NCBI GenBank assembly: GCA_044433515.1 | Contig: JAWXTN010000001.1 | Coordinates: forward strand, 50,319 to 114,318 | Origin: Mucinivorans sp044433515 | GTDB taxonomy: Bacteria > Bacteroidota > Bacteroidia > Bacteroidales > Rikenellaceae | Direction: 5' to 3' | Length of the DNA: 64,000 nt | Shown: positions 1-8,091 of the stretch, piece by piece | Layout of the letters: each line of letters begins with the position of its first letter | How positions within the stretch are numbered: the stretch's first letter is position 1 | The notes under the pieces: generated by a model | What the model was told of the DNA's origin: nothing | Database searches by the model: none | Seen by the model: the letters and a program-made list of their open reading frames with translations, nothing else | Position numbers and translations under genes: made by a program

Positions 1-867
1 TGGATCGTCTGGAGTATCAGGATCGTCTGGAGTATCAGGGTTACCAGTAGAACCAGCAGTAGATTTCAAAGCGATTTCTGAAGCATAAGCTGTATAGTCA
101 GAAGGGTTCGCTATTCTAATATACTGACAACCCTCTGGGATAGTGTAGTAACAAACGTCACCGTCCTTTGTAGGAGTAAGAATTTCGCCATCAGTAGGGT
201 TCTTTTCAGTACCAGCGTAAACAATAAAGTTATTGTAAGAAGTTCCAGCAGGAGCAAGAGTAATAGTCACCTCTGCAAGGTTTTCGAATGCTGTATTGTT
301 ATATAGGTATGAAACTGTTTTAGCAAACTGAATAGCACCACTTGAATCTGGGTAAAGCTCAGTAAAGTTAGCAACAGAAGTAACAGTGAAGTCCATACCG
401 TCAACAGTGATAACCTCGTCAGTACCATAAGATGTAGGAAGTTCCGAACCATCGAATGTTACATCACCTTGAGTTACCTCACCTTGGCTAACCGATACTC
501 TCTCCTGGATAAGAACGCCATAAGCATTGTAAACCTCAACAGAGAAGTTACCCGAGCGACCAGTTTCAGTAGCAGGGATAGTAACATAAACATCAGCATT
601 ACCGCTACCCGAAAGTGGCTCAACTGACAACCACTCAGAAGCAGACTCATCGACTGTAATAACCCAGTCACGATTAGCCTCAATTTTGAGAACACCACCG
701 TTATCGTCAGCAGCAGCACCACTATTGTCAAACAACAATTCATTTGTCGAAAGATTAAGCGTTGGCATACCTGTATCGAGGTTATCCTCCGAGCAACTTG
801 TTATGCTTATAAGCGATAACACAACCAGGGCAGCAAAAAGCGGCCTAAAAAGTAAACTTTTTTTCAT
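1..867 (-). CDS. BACON-domain lipoprotein, 3' end outside window
   Basis: Reading is open from an ATG at 867 to the window edge (289 codons, no stop), so the C-terminus is missing. Residues 1-25 form a lipoprotein signal ending in SITSC, with Cys25 the likely lipidated residue. Residues about 30-115 look like a BACON domain (Trp-containing beta sandwich, motif NRDWVITV then SEWLSVEPLSG), a fold common in Bacteroidota surface glycan-binding proteins. A second beta-rich region of unknown family follows, then a PDTPDD linker encoded by short tandem repeats at the window edge. It probably sits on the cell surface or periplasmic face; the ligand is unknown. No neighbour on its downstream side is visible. 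Confidence 0.8.
   Translation of the reverse strand, partial: MKKSLLFRPLFAALVVLSLISITSCSEDNLDTGMPTLNLSTNELLFDNSGAAADDNGGVLKIEANRDWVITVDESASEWLSVEPLSGSGNADVYVTIPATETGRSGNFSVEVYNAYGVLIQERVSVSQGEVTQGDVTFDGSELPTSYGTDEVITVDGMDFTVTSVANFTELYPDSSGAIQFAKTVSYLYNNTAFENLAEVTITLAPAGTSYNNFIVYAGTEKNPTDGEILTPTKDGDVCYYTIPEGCQYIRIANPSDYTAYASEIALKSTAGSTGNPDTPDDPDTPDDP
3..38. repeat. 18-bp tandem repeat coding for a PDTPDD linker
   Basis: Two identical copies of gatcgtctggagtatcag lie head to tail at the window edge and may continue outside it. They encode a Pro/Asp/Thr-rich spacer within the BACON lipoprotein. The 18-bp period keeps frame, so copy-number change would only alter linker length. Confidence 0.8.
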
Positions 868-967
868 AGATTTTGTATAATTATTTTTTGGTATTTATCT
901 TATGTACAAACCTTTACACTACCCAGAATTTTACTAACCTAAAATTTAGAGCACACCCCCCACACTG

Positions 968-998
968 CAAATGTAGTAAAAGAAATTATTAAAACCAA
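968..998 (-). promoter_or_regulatory. Putative Bacteroidota promoter for the BACON lipoprotein
   Basis: On the minus strand the -7 box TACATTTG (968-975) fits TAnnTTTG, and a GTTG (995-998) lies 19 bp upstream where TTTG is expected. It leaves a leader of roughly 95 nt before the ATG at 867. The rest of the 319-bp gap 868-1186 is AT-rich and holds only the terminator at 1106-1148. Confidence 0.5.
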
Positions 999-1105
999 CA
1001 CAATAATTCAACTTTCTTTCAAACAAATATTTTCAGAATTTACAGTCATCTCAAACACCTAATTAACAGAGCTTTATTTCAAGGTTACGATTTTGTTAAT
1101 AAAGC

Positions 1106-1148
1106 AAAAAAAAGTCATAATCTAACACCTAGATTTTGACTTTTTTTT
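1106..1148 (-). terminator. Terminator-like inverted repeat after the ribF-like gene
   Basis: An 18-bp imperfect inverted repeat (1106-1123 with 1131-1148) has an A-run on one side and a T-run on the other, so it could end transcription in both directions. It lies 39 bp past the stop of the minus-strand gene at 1187. Confidence 0.7.
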
Positions 1149-1186
1149 AAATTATTTCAGAGCGGCTAAATTTCACGCCATAATTC

Positions 1187-1870
1187 CTACTCCACAAAGG
1201 GTGAAATTATCCTCACATCTGCCCTCTCTCTCATCATTTTAAGCTCAGAAATAGTTATTATTTTTTCTTGACTGTCTACCACGCAGCGATACCTTCCCTC
1301 AGGGGGGAAAAGTTTAGTATCATCTTCGATAGGGGTTCTAACAAGATATGGCGCACCAAGTAGCCTAGCCACCATTTCGATATCGCCCAATTGCAGTGCA
1401 TCACGCACCATCGTTGAGCTAATTTCATCGTAACGCCCAAGACTCAGAATCTCCAGTCCATATTTCTCCAACTCTCTGACACCACCGCTGCCTCCCTTGC
1501 CGAAATTATGGTCACTACTCATCATTATGCCAACAGCACCGAGTGCACCCACCAAAAAATCCCTCACAAAGACATCAGCCTCAATTTTAGCGAACTCCAC
1601 GGTAAACTCCACAACAACAACATTACGAGCCCCAGCCTCCTCCAGAAGGCACAATTTCTCATCAAGCGAACACAGCAGCCTATTCTCGCCACGAAGCACC
1701 TGACGAGGATGCTGCGAAAAAGTCACCACAACAGGCTCAGCCTCACGAGCCACAGCTTCCCTTTCAAGGTTCGCAATCAACTCCCTATGCCCCCTATGAA
1801 CCCCATCAAACGAGCCGATAGCGACAATCGCCCGTGAAAAATTATGTGTAAATCCTCGAAAAACTCTCAT
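1187..1870 (-). CDS. FAD synthetase-like nucleotidyltransferase (RibF N-terminal domain only)
   Basis: The 227-residue product matches the FAD synthetase half of RibF: a nucleotidyl-transfer loop GSFDGVHRGHREL at about 17-29 (HxGH) and an ISSTMVRDAL motif near 150. These proteins adenylylate FMN to FAD in the cytoplasm. Full RibF is about 310 residues and carries a C-terminal riboflavin kinase domain; here only about 45 residues (PPEGRYRCVV) remain after the first domain, so kinase activity is not expected. The reading frame is intact, so this is a short form, not a visible frameshift. It ends a minus-strand run with rex, comF, a SPOR gene and menG upstream. Alternative: a cytidylyltransferase-like enzyme with another substrate. 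Confidence 0.75.
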   Translation of the reverse strand: MRVFRGFTHNFSRAIVAIGSFDGVHRGHRELIANLEREAVAREAEPVVVTFSQHPRQVLRGENRLLCSLDEKLCLLEEAGARNVVVVEFTVEFAKIEADVFVRDFLVGALGAVGIMMSSDHNFGKGGSGGVRELEKYGLEILSLGRYDEISSTMVRDALQLGDIEMVARLLGAPYLVRTPIEDDTKLFPPEGRYRCVVDSQEKIITISELKMMRERADVRIISPFVE

Positions 1871-1905
1871 ACCCCAGTTTCTAAAATTAAGCCTCTAGTA
1901 TTAAA

Positions 1906-2529
1906 TTACTTCGAGAAATAGACAACCTTTTCGAAAAGCGTAAGAATATCATAATTCTCCACAAAGACGTCCCTTTCGAAATTCACCGATGCACTTGTAA
2001 AGTTCAGTACTCCACGAATCTTAGAGTTTTCGATATGCTCACTAATAGCCGCCACAGCCTCCGAAGGGCAGCTAAGAATTATAATCTGAATATTTTGCTC
2101 GCTGACTACCCTTTCGAAATCCTCTATCGAAAAGCAGGTCACGCCAAAGAATTCGCTCCCGATTTTCTCAGAGTCTTTATCAAAATAGGCAGCAATATTT
2201 ATATTCGAGAATTCCCTTCCCATAAAGTAGTGATTAATTGCTTGAGCGAGGTTACCCATCCCCACAAAGGCAATATTCTGCACACTCTCGGCATCAATAA
2301 TCGACGAGATATGCCTCTGCAACACATTAATATCATAACCCATACGAGCCGACGACGAGAAGCCGATAAGCATCAAGTCACGCCTCACCTGCACAGCAGT
2401 GATACCAAGCATCTGCGCCAACTGGTGAGAATATATGTGGGTAAGCCCATCTTTAGCGAGCCCTAGAAGTGAACGCCTATAGCTTGACATCCGCTCAATT
2501 GTCTTTGCAGGCAATTTTTTGTCTTTCAT
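1906..2529 (-). CDS. rex: Redox-sensing transcriptional repressor Rex
   Basis: This 207-residue protein has the Rex layout: an N-terminal winged helix (about 5-75, with the MLGITAVQVRRDLMLIG recognition region) and a Rossmann NAD(H) domain with a GMGNLAQAI loop near 91-99. Rex binds DNA when the NADH/NAD+ ratio is low and represses fermentative or respiratory genes. The length is normal. It lies 35 bp upstream of the ribF-like gene and 96 bp downstream of comF on the same strand. No Rex operator was identified in the window. Confidence 0.95.
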   Translation of the reverse strand: MKDKKLPAKTIERMSSYRRSLLGLAKDGLTHIYSHQLAQMLGITAVQVRRDLMLIGFSSSARMGYDINVLQRHISSIIDAESVQNIAFVGMGNLAQAINHYFMGREFSNINIAAYFDKDSEKIGSEFFGVTCFSIEDFERVVSEQNIQIIILSCPSEAVAAISEHIENSKIRGVLNFTSASVNFERDVFVENYDILTLFEKVVYFSK

Positions 2530-2625
2530 ATTTTTTTATTCAAGAGGGGAGTTTTAAATTTCTCCCAATTTTATATTTTCGTTTATTTATTTTCTAATGG
2601 GGAGTTCTTGTTAGGCAACCCATTT

Positions 2626-3366
2626 TTAAGTATGGGCTACAACTGCCATTGCTCCCAAATATAGTTTCGTGCCATAAAGCTCTTCCCTATTTATCGCTAC
2701 AGCGCACTCCTCAAGCGTTGCCCCCGTAGTAATAACATCGTCAACCAGCAAAATATTACGCCCAGCGAGTCTGTCCACCTTATTTACTACAAATGCCCCT
2801 TCGACATTTACAGCTCTATTTTCCTTTGTCTTTAACCTAGCCTGTGTTTTAGTTCGTCGCTCACGCTTTAGTGCATCTGCACAAAATTCAACACCCAGTT
2901 TCTTAGCTATCGCCTTTGCAAACTCATCCGACTGATTATACCCTCGCTTTATCTTCTTCGAAAAATGAAGAGGAACTGCTATAACCAAATCCACATCCTC
3001 GTAAAAAGGACTCTCAGCGAGGTACGCCCCATAAATCTCTCCCAAAACCCTAGCGATATCATCCCTCGAAGAGTACTTCATCCTATGAATCATCTTCTGA
3101 AAGTCACTACCCCTCTGAAAGTACATAAGTGCAGATGCCGTTTCAAAGAGTGCCCTACCAGCAAAGAGACTCACCACATAATTCTCCTTACGATTGAAGT
3201 AACCAGTTATCGGCATATCATAACGACAGACCGTACAAATCGTATCCTCATAGTCCAAAAGTGCCTTAGCACAACAAGCGCACTGAGGCGGAAAGATGAT
3301 AGAAAGAAGCGACTCCGCCCAATCCCTCACAAGACTCCCTCTTTTGGTATAAATCCTCTGACTCAT
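2626..3366 (-). CDS. ComF family phosphoribosyltransferase-like protein
   Basis: The 246-residue protein begins with a zinc-ribbon-like pair C29/C32 and C44/C47 and ends with a PRTase fold whose PRPP loop reads LLVDDVITTGAT (about 205-216). This is the ComF/GntX architecture. In naturally competent bacteria ComF is needed for DNA uptake, but most Bacteroidota copies are uncharacterised. It is 36 bp downstream of the SPOR gene. The ATG at 3366 is the only start that includes the whole zinc ribbon. Confidence 0.85.
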   Translation of the reverse strand: MSQRIYTKRGSLVRDWAESLLSIIFPPQCACCAKALLDYEDTICTVCRYDMPITGYFNRKENYVVSLFAGRALFETASALMYFQRGSDFQKMIHRMKYSSRDDIARVLGEIYGAYLAESPFYEDVDLVIAVPLHFSKKIKRGYNQSDEFAKAIAKKLGVEFCADALKRERRTKTQARLKTKENRAVNVEGAFVVNKVDRLAGRNILLVDDVITTGATLEECAVAINREELYGTKLYLGAMAVVAHT

Positions 3367-3402
3367 AACTATTTCACAACATAAGGGGACTTAAAAAAAC
3401 CT

Positions 3403-3873
3403 CTATTCAATATCCCCAAGCCCTATCTCCGAGAGGTTCTCCGTACTCACACTATCCATAAGGTATAGCGGTGAATCACGAACCTCAGCGAAAGACTGTA
3501 AATCAAATTCCTTAACAGCGATGACCGCCTTAGGGAACACGCCCTTTATAAGTCCAATAAGGCGCACAGCCTCGCTACGTTCATAACACTCCCCGACATA
3601 GACCTTAAAGAAAGGGTTCTCATACTCCAATTTCGAAGGCTCATAAGGCAGAAGACCCCTAATCTTTGTAAGGTAAACATTCGCCTGCGAACGAGCATTT
3701 TGCCCGTTGTCAGCAAAAATACATACAGTATAACCCCACTTCTTATCCACTGTCTTCTGTCTCTGAACTGCCTGCATCGAGGCGGCATCGAGCTTTACGC
3801 TAAGTTTTGGATTCTGCGCAAGCGACGGCATAGCGCAAAGAGCCAATACAAATAATATAAATATCTTTTTCAT
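3403..3873 (-). CDS. Exported SPOR-domain protein
   Basis: The product is 156 residues. A signal peptide (about 1-19, ...CAMPSLA then Gln) is followed by a region ending in a SPOR-like fold of about 75 residues (WGYTVCIFADNG ... FFKVYVGECYERSEA ... FPKAVIAVKEF). SPOR domains bind denuded septal peptidoglycan, so a periplasmic cell-wall role is likely. The signal peptide cleavage would leave an N-terminal Gln, typical for Bacteroidota. It lies between menG and comF on the same strand with short gaps. Confidence 0.8.
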   Translation of the reverse strand: MKKIFILFVLALCAMPSLAQNPKLSVKLDAASMQAVQRQKTVDKKWGYTVCIFADNGQNARSQANVYLTKIRGLLPYEPSKLEYENPFFKVYVGECYERSEAVRLIGLIKGVFPKAVIAVKEFDLQSFAEVRDSPLYLMDSVSTENLSEIGLGDIE

Positions 3874-3918
3874 CTCTATAACGAAATTTGTTTGCTAGGG
3901 ATTTTTTTAAAGTCCCCT

Positions 3919-4629
3919 CTATAACTTCTTTTTGTAGCCCGTGTAGAGAGTTACGACTCCACCCATAATCGAACGAGCCGAAACCTTCTCAAAACCCACC
4001 GCACTGAGTATTTCGAGAAACTCGCCCTCAGTACAAAATCCCTCAACCGAATTTGGAAGATAACTATAAGCCGCCCTATTACCAGAAATAAGCCCCCCTA
4101 TAAAGGGAAGTATCTTCGAAAAATAGAACCTAAAGAGGCTATTCCACAAACTCCTACGCTTCTGTGGCGAATACTCCAATATACAGCACACGCCCCCACT
4201 CCTTATAACCCGAGCCATCTGAGAAACTCCCTTCTCTACATCCGCAAAGTTACGCACTCCAAAGGCACAAGAAAGAGCATCAAACTCGCCACTCTCAAAT
4301 GGCAGTTCCAAGGCATCGGCAACCATAAGTTCCGCTTCTATACCCAGCTTCTTTAATTTAACCTTTCCCCTTTCAAGCATAAGAGTCGAGATATCCCCTC
4401 CCACGAACTTGCAATCACTGCCGCACTTCTTCTGCATAGCAATAATTAGGTCAGCCGTACCAGTAGCCACATCCAAAACCTTTTTAGGACTGCTAGCTGC
4501 CACAATCTTAGCGAGCTTTTTTCTCCACCCTTTATCTATCCCAAAAGAGAGCAGATGATTCAATAAATCGTACTTCGGTGCAATTGCATCGAACATCTCC
4601 TCTACCTCTTGTCTTTTATTTTTATTCAT
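3919..4629 (-). CDS. ubiE/menG: Demethylmenaquinone methyltransferase
   Basis: A 236-residue class I SAM methyltransferase of the UbiE/MenG family. The SAM-binding motif VLDVATGTADLI is near residues 51-62, GGDIS follows, and the family motif LSCAFGVRNF is near 130. It methylates demethylmenaquinone to menaquinone, the quinone expected in Bacteroidota. It is the first gene of the close minus-strand run down to the ribF-like gene. A TATCTTTG box (minus strand, 4733-4740) lies about 100 bp upstream and may drive it. Confidence 0.92.
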   Translation of the reverse strand: MNKNKRQEVEEMFDAIAPKYDLLNHLLSFGIDKGWRKKLAKIVAASSPKKVLDVATGTADLIIAMQKKCGSDCKFVGGDISTLMLERGKVKLKKLGIEAELMVADALELPFESGEFDALSCAFGVRNFADVEKGVSQMARVIRSGGVCCILEYSPQKRRSLWNSLFRFYFSKILPFIGGLISGNRAAYSYLPNSVEGFCTEGEFLEILSAVGFEKVSARSIMGGVVTLYTGYKKKL

Positions 4630-4748
4630 ATAATATTTTCTTTAGCTTTTTCCGCATATAAGGAACAGCCACAAAGTTATACTCTTAGCCCCACAGCTAA
4701 GGGTTTGCCTATAAACCCATAAAAAGGGTTCACAAAGATACAAAAAAA

Positions 4749-4771
4749 GGTAGAGAAATACATTCTCTACC
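4749..4771 (-). terminator. Rho-independent terminator after the FKBP gene
   Basis: GGTAGAGAA (4749-4757) pairs with TTCTCTACC (4763-4771). On the minus strand the stem is followed by a run of seven T, 54 bp past the FKBP stop codon. Confidence 0.8.
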
Positions 4772-4825
4772 TTCTATTATTTTTTTACTGGAGTCACAAG
4801 ACCCCTCAAAAACCTAGCACTAAAA

Positions 4826-5515
4826 CTATTTAGCTGGCTCTGCTACTCTTACGATTTCAACCTCGAATTTCAAAGCTTGTTTTGGGCCGATGTTTCCACC
4901 ACCTTTTTCGCCATAAGCGATTTCGTAAGGCAAGTGAAGAGTTGCTTTACCACCTTCGCCAAGCATAGCTACACCTTCAGTGAAACCAGGAATCATAGCC
5001 GTAGGAGTGCAAGTATATTTCATTGCTCTACCATTGTCTTTGCTAGATTGAAGAACCTTACCAGAAGCGTCGATAAGAGTATAGTGAAGTTCAACAGTGT
5101 CGCCGTCAGCGATTTTGTGTTCAGCACCTGCGTCTTCGATTTTGTAGATAAGACCACTTTCAGTTACCTGTGCGCCTTCTTCCTTCGCTGCATTAGCTAG
5201 GAATGCAGAAGACAATTTTTCATTTTCAGCAGCTGCTTTAGCTGGCTTGATAACCATAAAGTAGTTTTGAAGGAATGCTTGAACATCCTTCTCGTCCATT
5301 GTAGCGTTTTTAGTGAAAGCGTCGATAAGACCTTTACAAACTAGCTCATAGTTCAATGTTGAGTCTACGTTATTGAATAGCGAGTTTCCAACGTCAACAC
5401 CAAGAGCATAAGCTACTGAGTCTTCTTGAGTTTCAACTTTTCCGCCACCGATTGAGCCGCAAGAAGTAGCTAGAAGAGCACTAGCAGCCGCAAAGATAAA
5501 AAGTGTTTTTTTCAT
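4826..5515 (-). CDS. FKBP-type peptidyl-prolyl isomerase lipoprotein
   Basis: I start this at the ATG at 5515 (MKKTLFIF...), not at the TTG two codons upstream, because the ATG gives a standard lipoprotein signal ending in ATSC. The 229-residue protein has an FKBP N-terminal dimerisation-like helical region (about 30-110) and a C-terminal FKBP domain (about 125-225) with VELHYTLID, PGFTEGVAMLGEGGKA and ALKFEVEIVRV. These enzymes isomerise Xaa-Pro bonds in envelope proteins. It has its own promoter (5586-5617) and terminator. Confidence 0.92.
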   Translation of the reverse strand: MKKTLFIFAAASALLATSCGSIGGGKVETQEDSVAYALGVDVGNSLFNNVDSTLNYELVCKGLIDAFTKNATMDEKDVQAFLQNYFMVIKPAKAAAENEKLSSAFLANAAKEEGAQVTESGLIYKIEDAGAEHKIADGDTVELHYTLIDASGKVLQSSKDNGRAMKYTCTPTAMIPGFTEGVAMLGEGGKATLHLPYEIAYGEKGGGNIGPKQALKFEVEIVRVAEPAK

Positions 5516-5585
5516 AATCAAAGATTTAAAGTTTTTTTAAGTGTATTTATAAAAGTGATTTCTTCGTTTAAAGCCTTATGAGTGG

Positions 5586-5617
5586 CAAATATATAACTAT
5601 TTTTAGACTACGCCAAA
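5586..5617 (-). promoter_or_regulatory. Bacteroidota promoter for the FKBP gene
   Basis: On the minus strand TTTG (5614-5617) is followed after 20 bp by TATATTTG (5586-5593), an exact fit to TTTG-N19/20-TAnnTTTG. The start codon at 5515 is about 70 bp downstream. Confidence 0.75.
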
Positions 5618-5729
5618 CTTTTTTACTTCAAAATTATTAGCTCCACAACTATTCTCTTGACAACAATAACCGAATTGCGGTAAATAATCCCTTTCTAGGA
5701 ATAAAAATCTGGCAATAAACTGGCAATAA

Positions 5730-5775
5730 AAAAGAGAGACTTATCTTTAAAAAACATAAAGCAAATCTCTCTTTT
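5730..5775. terminator. Terminator-like hairpin downstream of the S24 regulator
   Basis: AAAAGAGAGA (5730-5739) and TCTCTCTTTT (5766-5775) form a 10-bp perfect stem with a 26-nt loop and flanking A/T runs. It lies 115 bp after the stop of the regulator gene read from the minus strand. It is preceded by a short direct repeat of ctggcaataaa. Confidence 0.6.
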
Positions 5776-5855
5776 AATTCATAAGAGCATCGTCCAAGTC
5801 GTTCTCTATTTCATAGGGAAAAAGTTTTCTCCCCTAGCGCTACTCTTTTTGAGAA

Positions 5856-5895
5856 TATACTAGCCTATACTAGCCTATACTAGCCTATACTAGCC
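5856..5895. repeat. Four perfect 10-bp tandem repeats overlapping a stop codon
   Basis: Four exact copies of tatactagcc sit at the 3' end of the S24 regulator gene. The TAG stop of that gene (5890-5892) lies inside the last copy, so the protein ends at the edge of the array and copy number should not change it. Confidence 0.95.
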
Positions 5896-6519
5896 TAGTG
5901 TCGAGACTACCGCCTTAATAGCGTAAATATTCTCAATCACCTCTTTAGCGATAGTTACCTCATCAAAATCCTGCGTGTTTTTAGGTTGAAGAAGCAGCTT
6001 ATTAGAATCATCTGCAATTTTTCTAACTATTCTCACCGTTGAGTAATCTTTTGTTACAATTAGGTATGGCATACCAGGAAGAAGTGTCTCTACCTCAATC
6101 TTTTTCAGCACAATTGTAGCTCCACTAGGGATATCAGGCGACATAGAGCCACCAGAGAATTGCACTGCGAAGTCAGCAACAATCGGAAGGCTGATATTAT
6201 ACAAAGGCGTTTTTCTTTCTGCTTCAATTTCAGAAAGGTGAGTAGCGTCAACATTAAAGAATGGGATAACCATATTAGGATCTATGCCCGCTGCGCTAGC
6301 TCCGACCATCATCTCTCCATCACCAGTAAGCAACCACGAGCGATTAATCTGCGGATATTTAGTTGTAATAAGGCTAGACAATTCCTTACTTACTCCAAAC
6401 GAGCCACGTTTAATCTGATACAGGTTTTCAGATCTCTTCAAACCGATAATGCCTGCAAACTTATTCGTACTGTAGCCACTCCACTTAATTACTTGTTCCA
6501 ATCTTTGCCAAGGTGTCAT
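5890..6519 (-). CDS. HTH/S24-type (phage repressor-like) transcriptional regulator
   Basis: The 209-residue protein has an N-terminal helix-turn-helix (about 1-70) and a C-terminal LexA/CI-like S24 fold with the serine motif FSGGSMSPDIPSG near 120-130. In self-cleaving relatives a Lys follows in a TVK motif; here the aligned stretch reads STVRIVRKI, with Arg in that place, so autocleavage is doubtful, although an Ala-Gly pair (SAAGID) is present in the hinge. It stands alone with no phage genes nearby. A minus-strand TATCTTTG box at 6615-6622 is a likely promoter element. Confidence 0.8.
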   Translation of the reverse strand: MTPWQRLEQVIKWSGYSTNKFAGIIGLKRSENLYQIKRGSFGVSKELSSLITTKYPQINRSWLLTGDGEMMVGASAAGIDPNMVIPFFNVDATHLSEIEAERKTPLYNISLPIVADFAVQFSGGSMSPDIPSGATIVLKKIEVETLLPGMPYLIVTKDYSTVRIVRKIADDSNKLLLQPKNTQDFDEVTIAKEVIENIYAIKAVVSTLG

Positions 6520-6803
6520 TTTTTCGAAATTTTTAATTATTTTTATAATACTAAATTATTACTAAGTCTACTCTAACTATCGAATTTAAGTACGATAACC
6601 AGTCAAACTTTTCACAAAGATACACTTTTTAGTTATCTTTTCAACTGCAACTCACAAAAAACATACCTTTTTCCCTACTTTATTCGTTTTGTAACTAAAA
6701 GTAATTTTTATATCAGAAAAATTTACATTAATTTTGTCTGTTGTAATCTTACTTTATAACGACACAACAACGGAAAATATTTTAACACAATAGCAAAAAA
6801 ATT

Positions 6804-7790
6804 ATGAACACATTCAACCTTACAACCTCATACCTAGGGCTTAGCCTTAAAAATCCTTTCATTGTAAGTTCTTCGGGACTGACATCGACCTTCAAAAAAG
6901 TTAAAGCTTGTGAAGAAGCAGGAGCAGGAGCTGTTGTTCTAAAATCTATCTTCGAAGAACAAATTTCTGCCCAAAGCGCACAAATGCAACAATATAACGA
7001 TTACCCCGAAGCAGCTGACTATCTAAGCGGTTATATGGAGCAAAATGCCCTTAACGAATATATAACCCTTATAAAGGAGTGTGCCGAAAATTGCGAAATT
7101 CCGATTATAGCATCAATCAACTGCTCGACTAGCGGCAGCTGGGTAAGCTACGCTCAAGAATTCGAAAGAGCAGGCGCAGCAGCCATAGAGCTAAATATTT
7201 TCGCACTAGCGGCATCACCTTCGACTACCAGCGCAGAGATTGAGGCTCACTATCTTTCAATAGTAGAGGCTGTAAAGAAAGTTGTCAATATCCCTATTGC
7301 AGTTAAAATCCCTGCTACATTTTCTGCACCAGTAAATATGGTACAACAACTTTACTTCCGTGCGATTAAAGGTGTAACAATGTTCAATAGATTCTACACA
7401 CCAGACATTGACCTAAAGAAACTATCAGTTATATCGTCGGGCGTATTTAGCGCACCAGAGGAACTTAACTCAACCCTCCGTTGGATTGCCCTAGCATCTA
7501 CTGGTGTACCTATCATAGACATCGCAGCATCGACTGGCATCCACACTTGGCAAGGAGCAGCCAAAGCATTCCTGTGCGGAGCACGTGTAGTTCAGCTATG
7601 CACAACACTCTACAAGAACGGCATCGACACTCTCCCTACAATCATCAAAGATTTCAAAGAGTGGGCACAAAGCGAAGGCTTCCTTTCAATGCAAGACATA
7701 CAGGGCAAGCTAAACACTAAAAACGAACAGAACGCCGAAATTCACGAAAGAGCACAGTTTATGCGCTACTTCTCTACTTTCGAAGAGTAA
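6804..7790 (+). CDS. Dihydroorotate dehydrogenase-like flavoprotein
   Basis: This 328-residue TIM-barrel protein resembles class 1 dihydroorotate dehydrogenase (NPFIVSSSGLT near 19-29, KSIFEEQI near 49-56, PIIASINC, VKIPATFS, and a C-terminal phosphate-binding stretch STGIHTWQGAAKAFLCGARVV). The active-site loop that holds the catalytic Cys in true PyrD is not recognisable (ELNIFALAAS), so it is likely a paralogue with another substrate. Bacteroidota genomes often carry such a gene. It is monocistronic and followed by a terminator at 7852. Confidence 0.75.
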   Translation: MNTFNLTTSYLGLSLKNPFIVSSSGLTSTFKKVKACEEAGAGAVVLKSIFEEQISAQSAQMQQYNDYPEAADYLSGYMEQNALNEYITLIKECAENCEIPIIASINCSTSGSWVSYAQEFERAGAAAIELNIFALAASPSTTSAEIEAHYLSIVEAVKKVVNIPIAVKIPATFSAPVNMVQQLYFRAIKGVTMFNRFYTPDIDLKKLSVISSGVFSAPEELNSTLRWIALASTGVPIIDIAASTGIHTWQGAAKAFLCGARVVQLCTTLYKNGIDTLPTIIKDFKEWAQSEGFLSMQDIQGKLNTKNEQNAEIHERAQFMRYFSTFEE

Positions 7791-7851
7791 GCCCTTCTAA
7801 AGACATAAAGAAGATTCATCACAGCCTACCATAGCTGTTTTAAGCCACCAC

Positions 7852-7888
7852 AAAGGGGAGCATTACTTTTAGAGTAACGTTCCCCTTT
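7852..7888 (+). terminator. Terminator after the DHOD-like gene
   Basis: AAAGGGGA... (7852-7865) pairs with ...TCCCCTTT (7872-7888) around a short loop. It is placed 62 bp after the stop at 7790. Confidence 0.7.
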
Positions 7889-7895
7889 CCCTTAA

Positions 7896-8056
7896 AGGGA
7901 GTTCTAAAAATTCCCTAAAATACTTTTCGAAAATTTCTCACCCTCTTCCGACTTTCCCAAAAAGTCAAGTAGGAGCCACTACGAGCCATTTTGGAAAAGT
8001 CGAAAGAAGATAAAAACTTTTTAAAAATTAAAAATAGGGAATTATTAGAACTCCCC
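7896..8056. mobile_element. Palindromic MITE-like element, type B, 161 bp
   Basis: The element runs from (A)GGGAGTTCT to AGAACTCCCC and is flanked on both sides by TTAA (7892-7895 and 8057-8060), as for a 4-bp target duplication. Inside, GACTTTcCCAAAA pairs with TTTTGGaAAAGTC around an apical GTAG-gagcca-CTAC hairpin. It has no coding capacity. It is a close relative, in inverse orientation, of the outer element at 18348-18675, which is also 161 bp once its nested insertion is removed. It fills most of the gap 7791-8091. Confidence 0.8.
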
Positions 8057-8091
8057 TTAACTTATAAGAGACTCTTTAAAGCTCCCCAATA

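Noticed and set aside
5890..6519. Prophage suggested by the CI/LexA-like regulator
   Set aside because: No integrase, structural, lysis or replication phage genes within the window.
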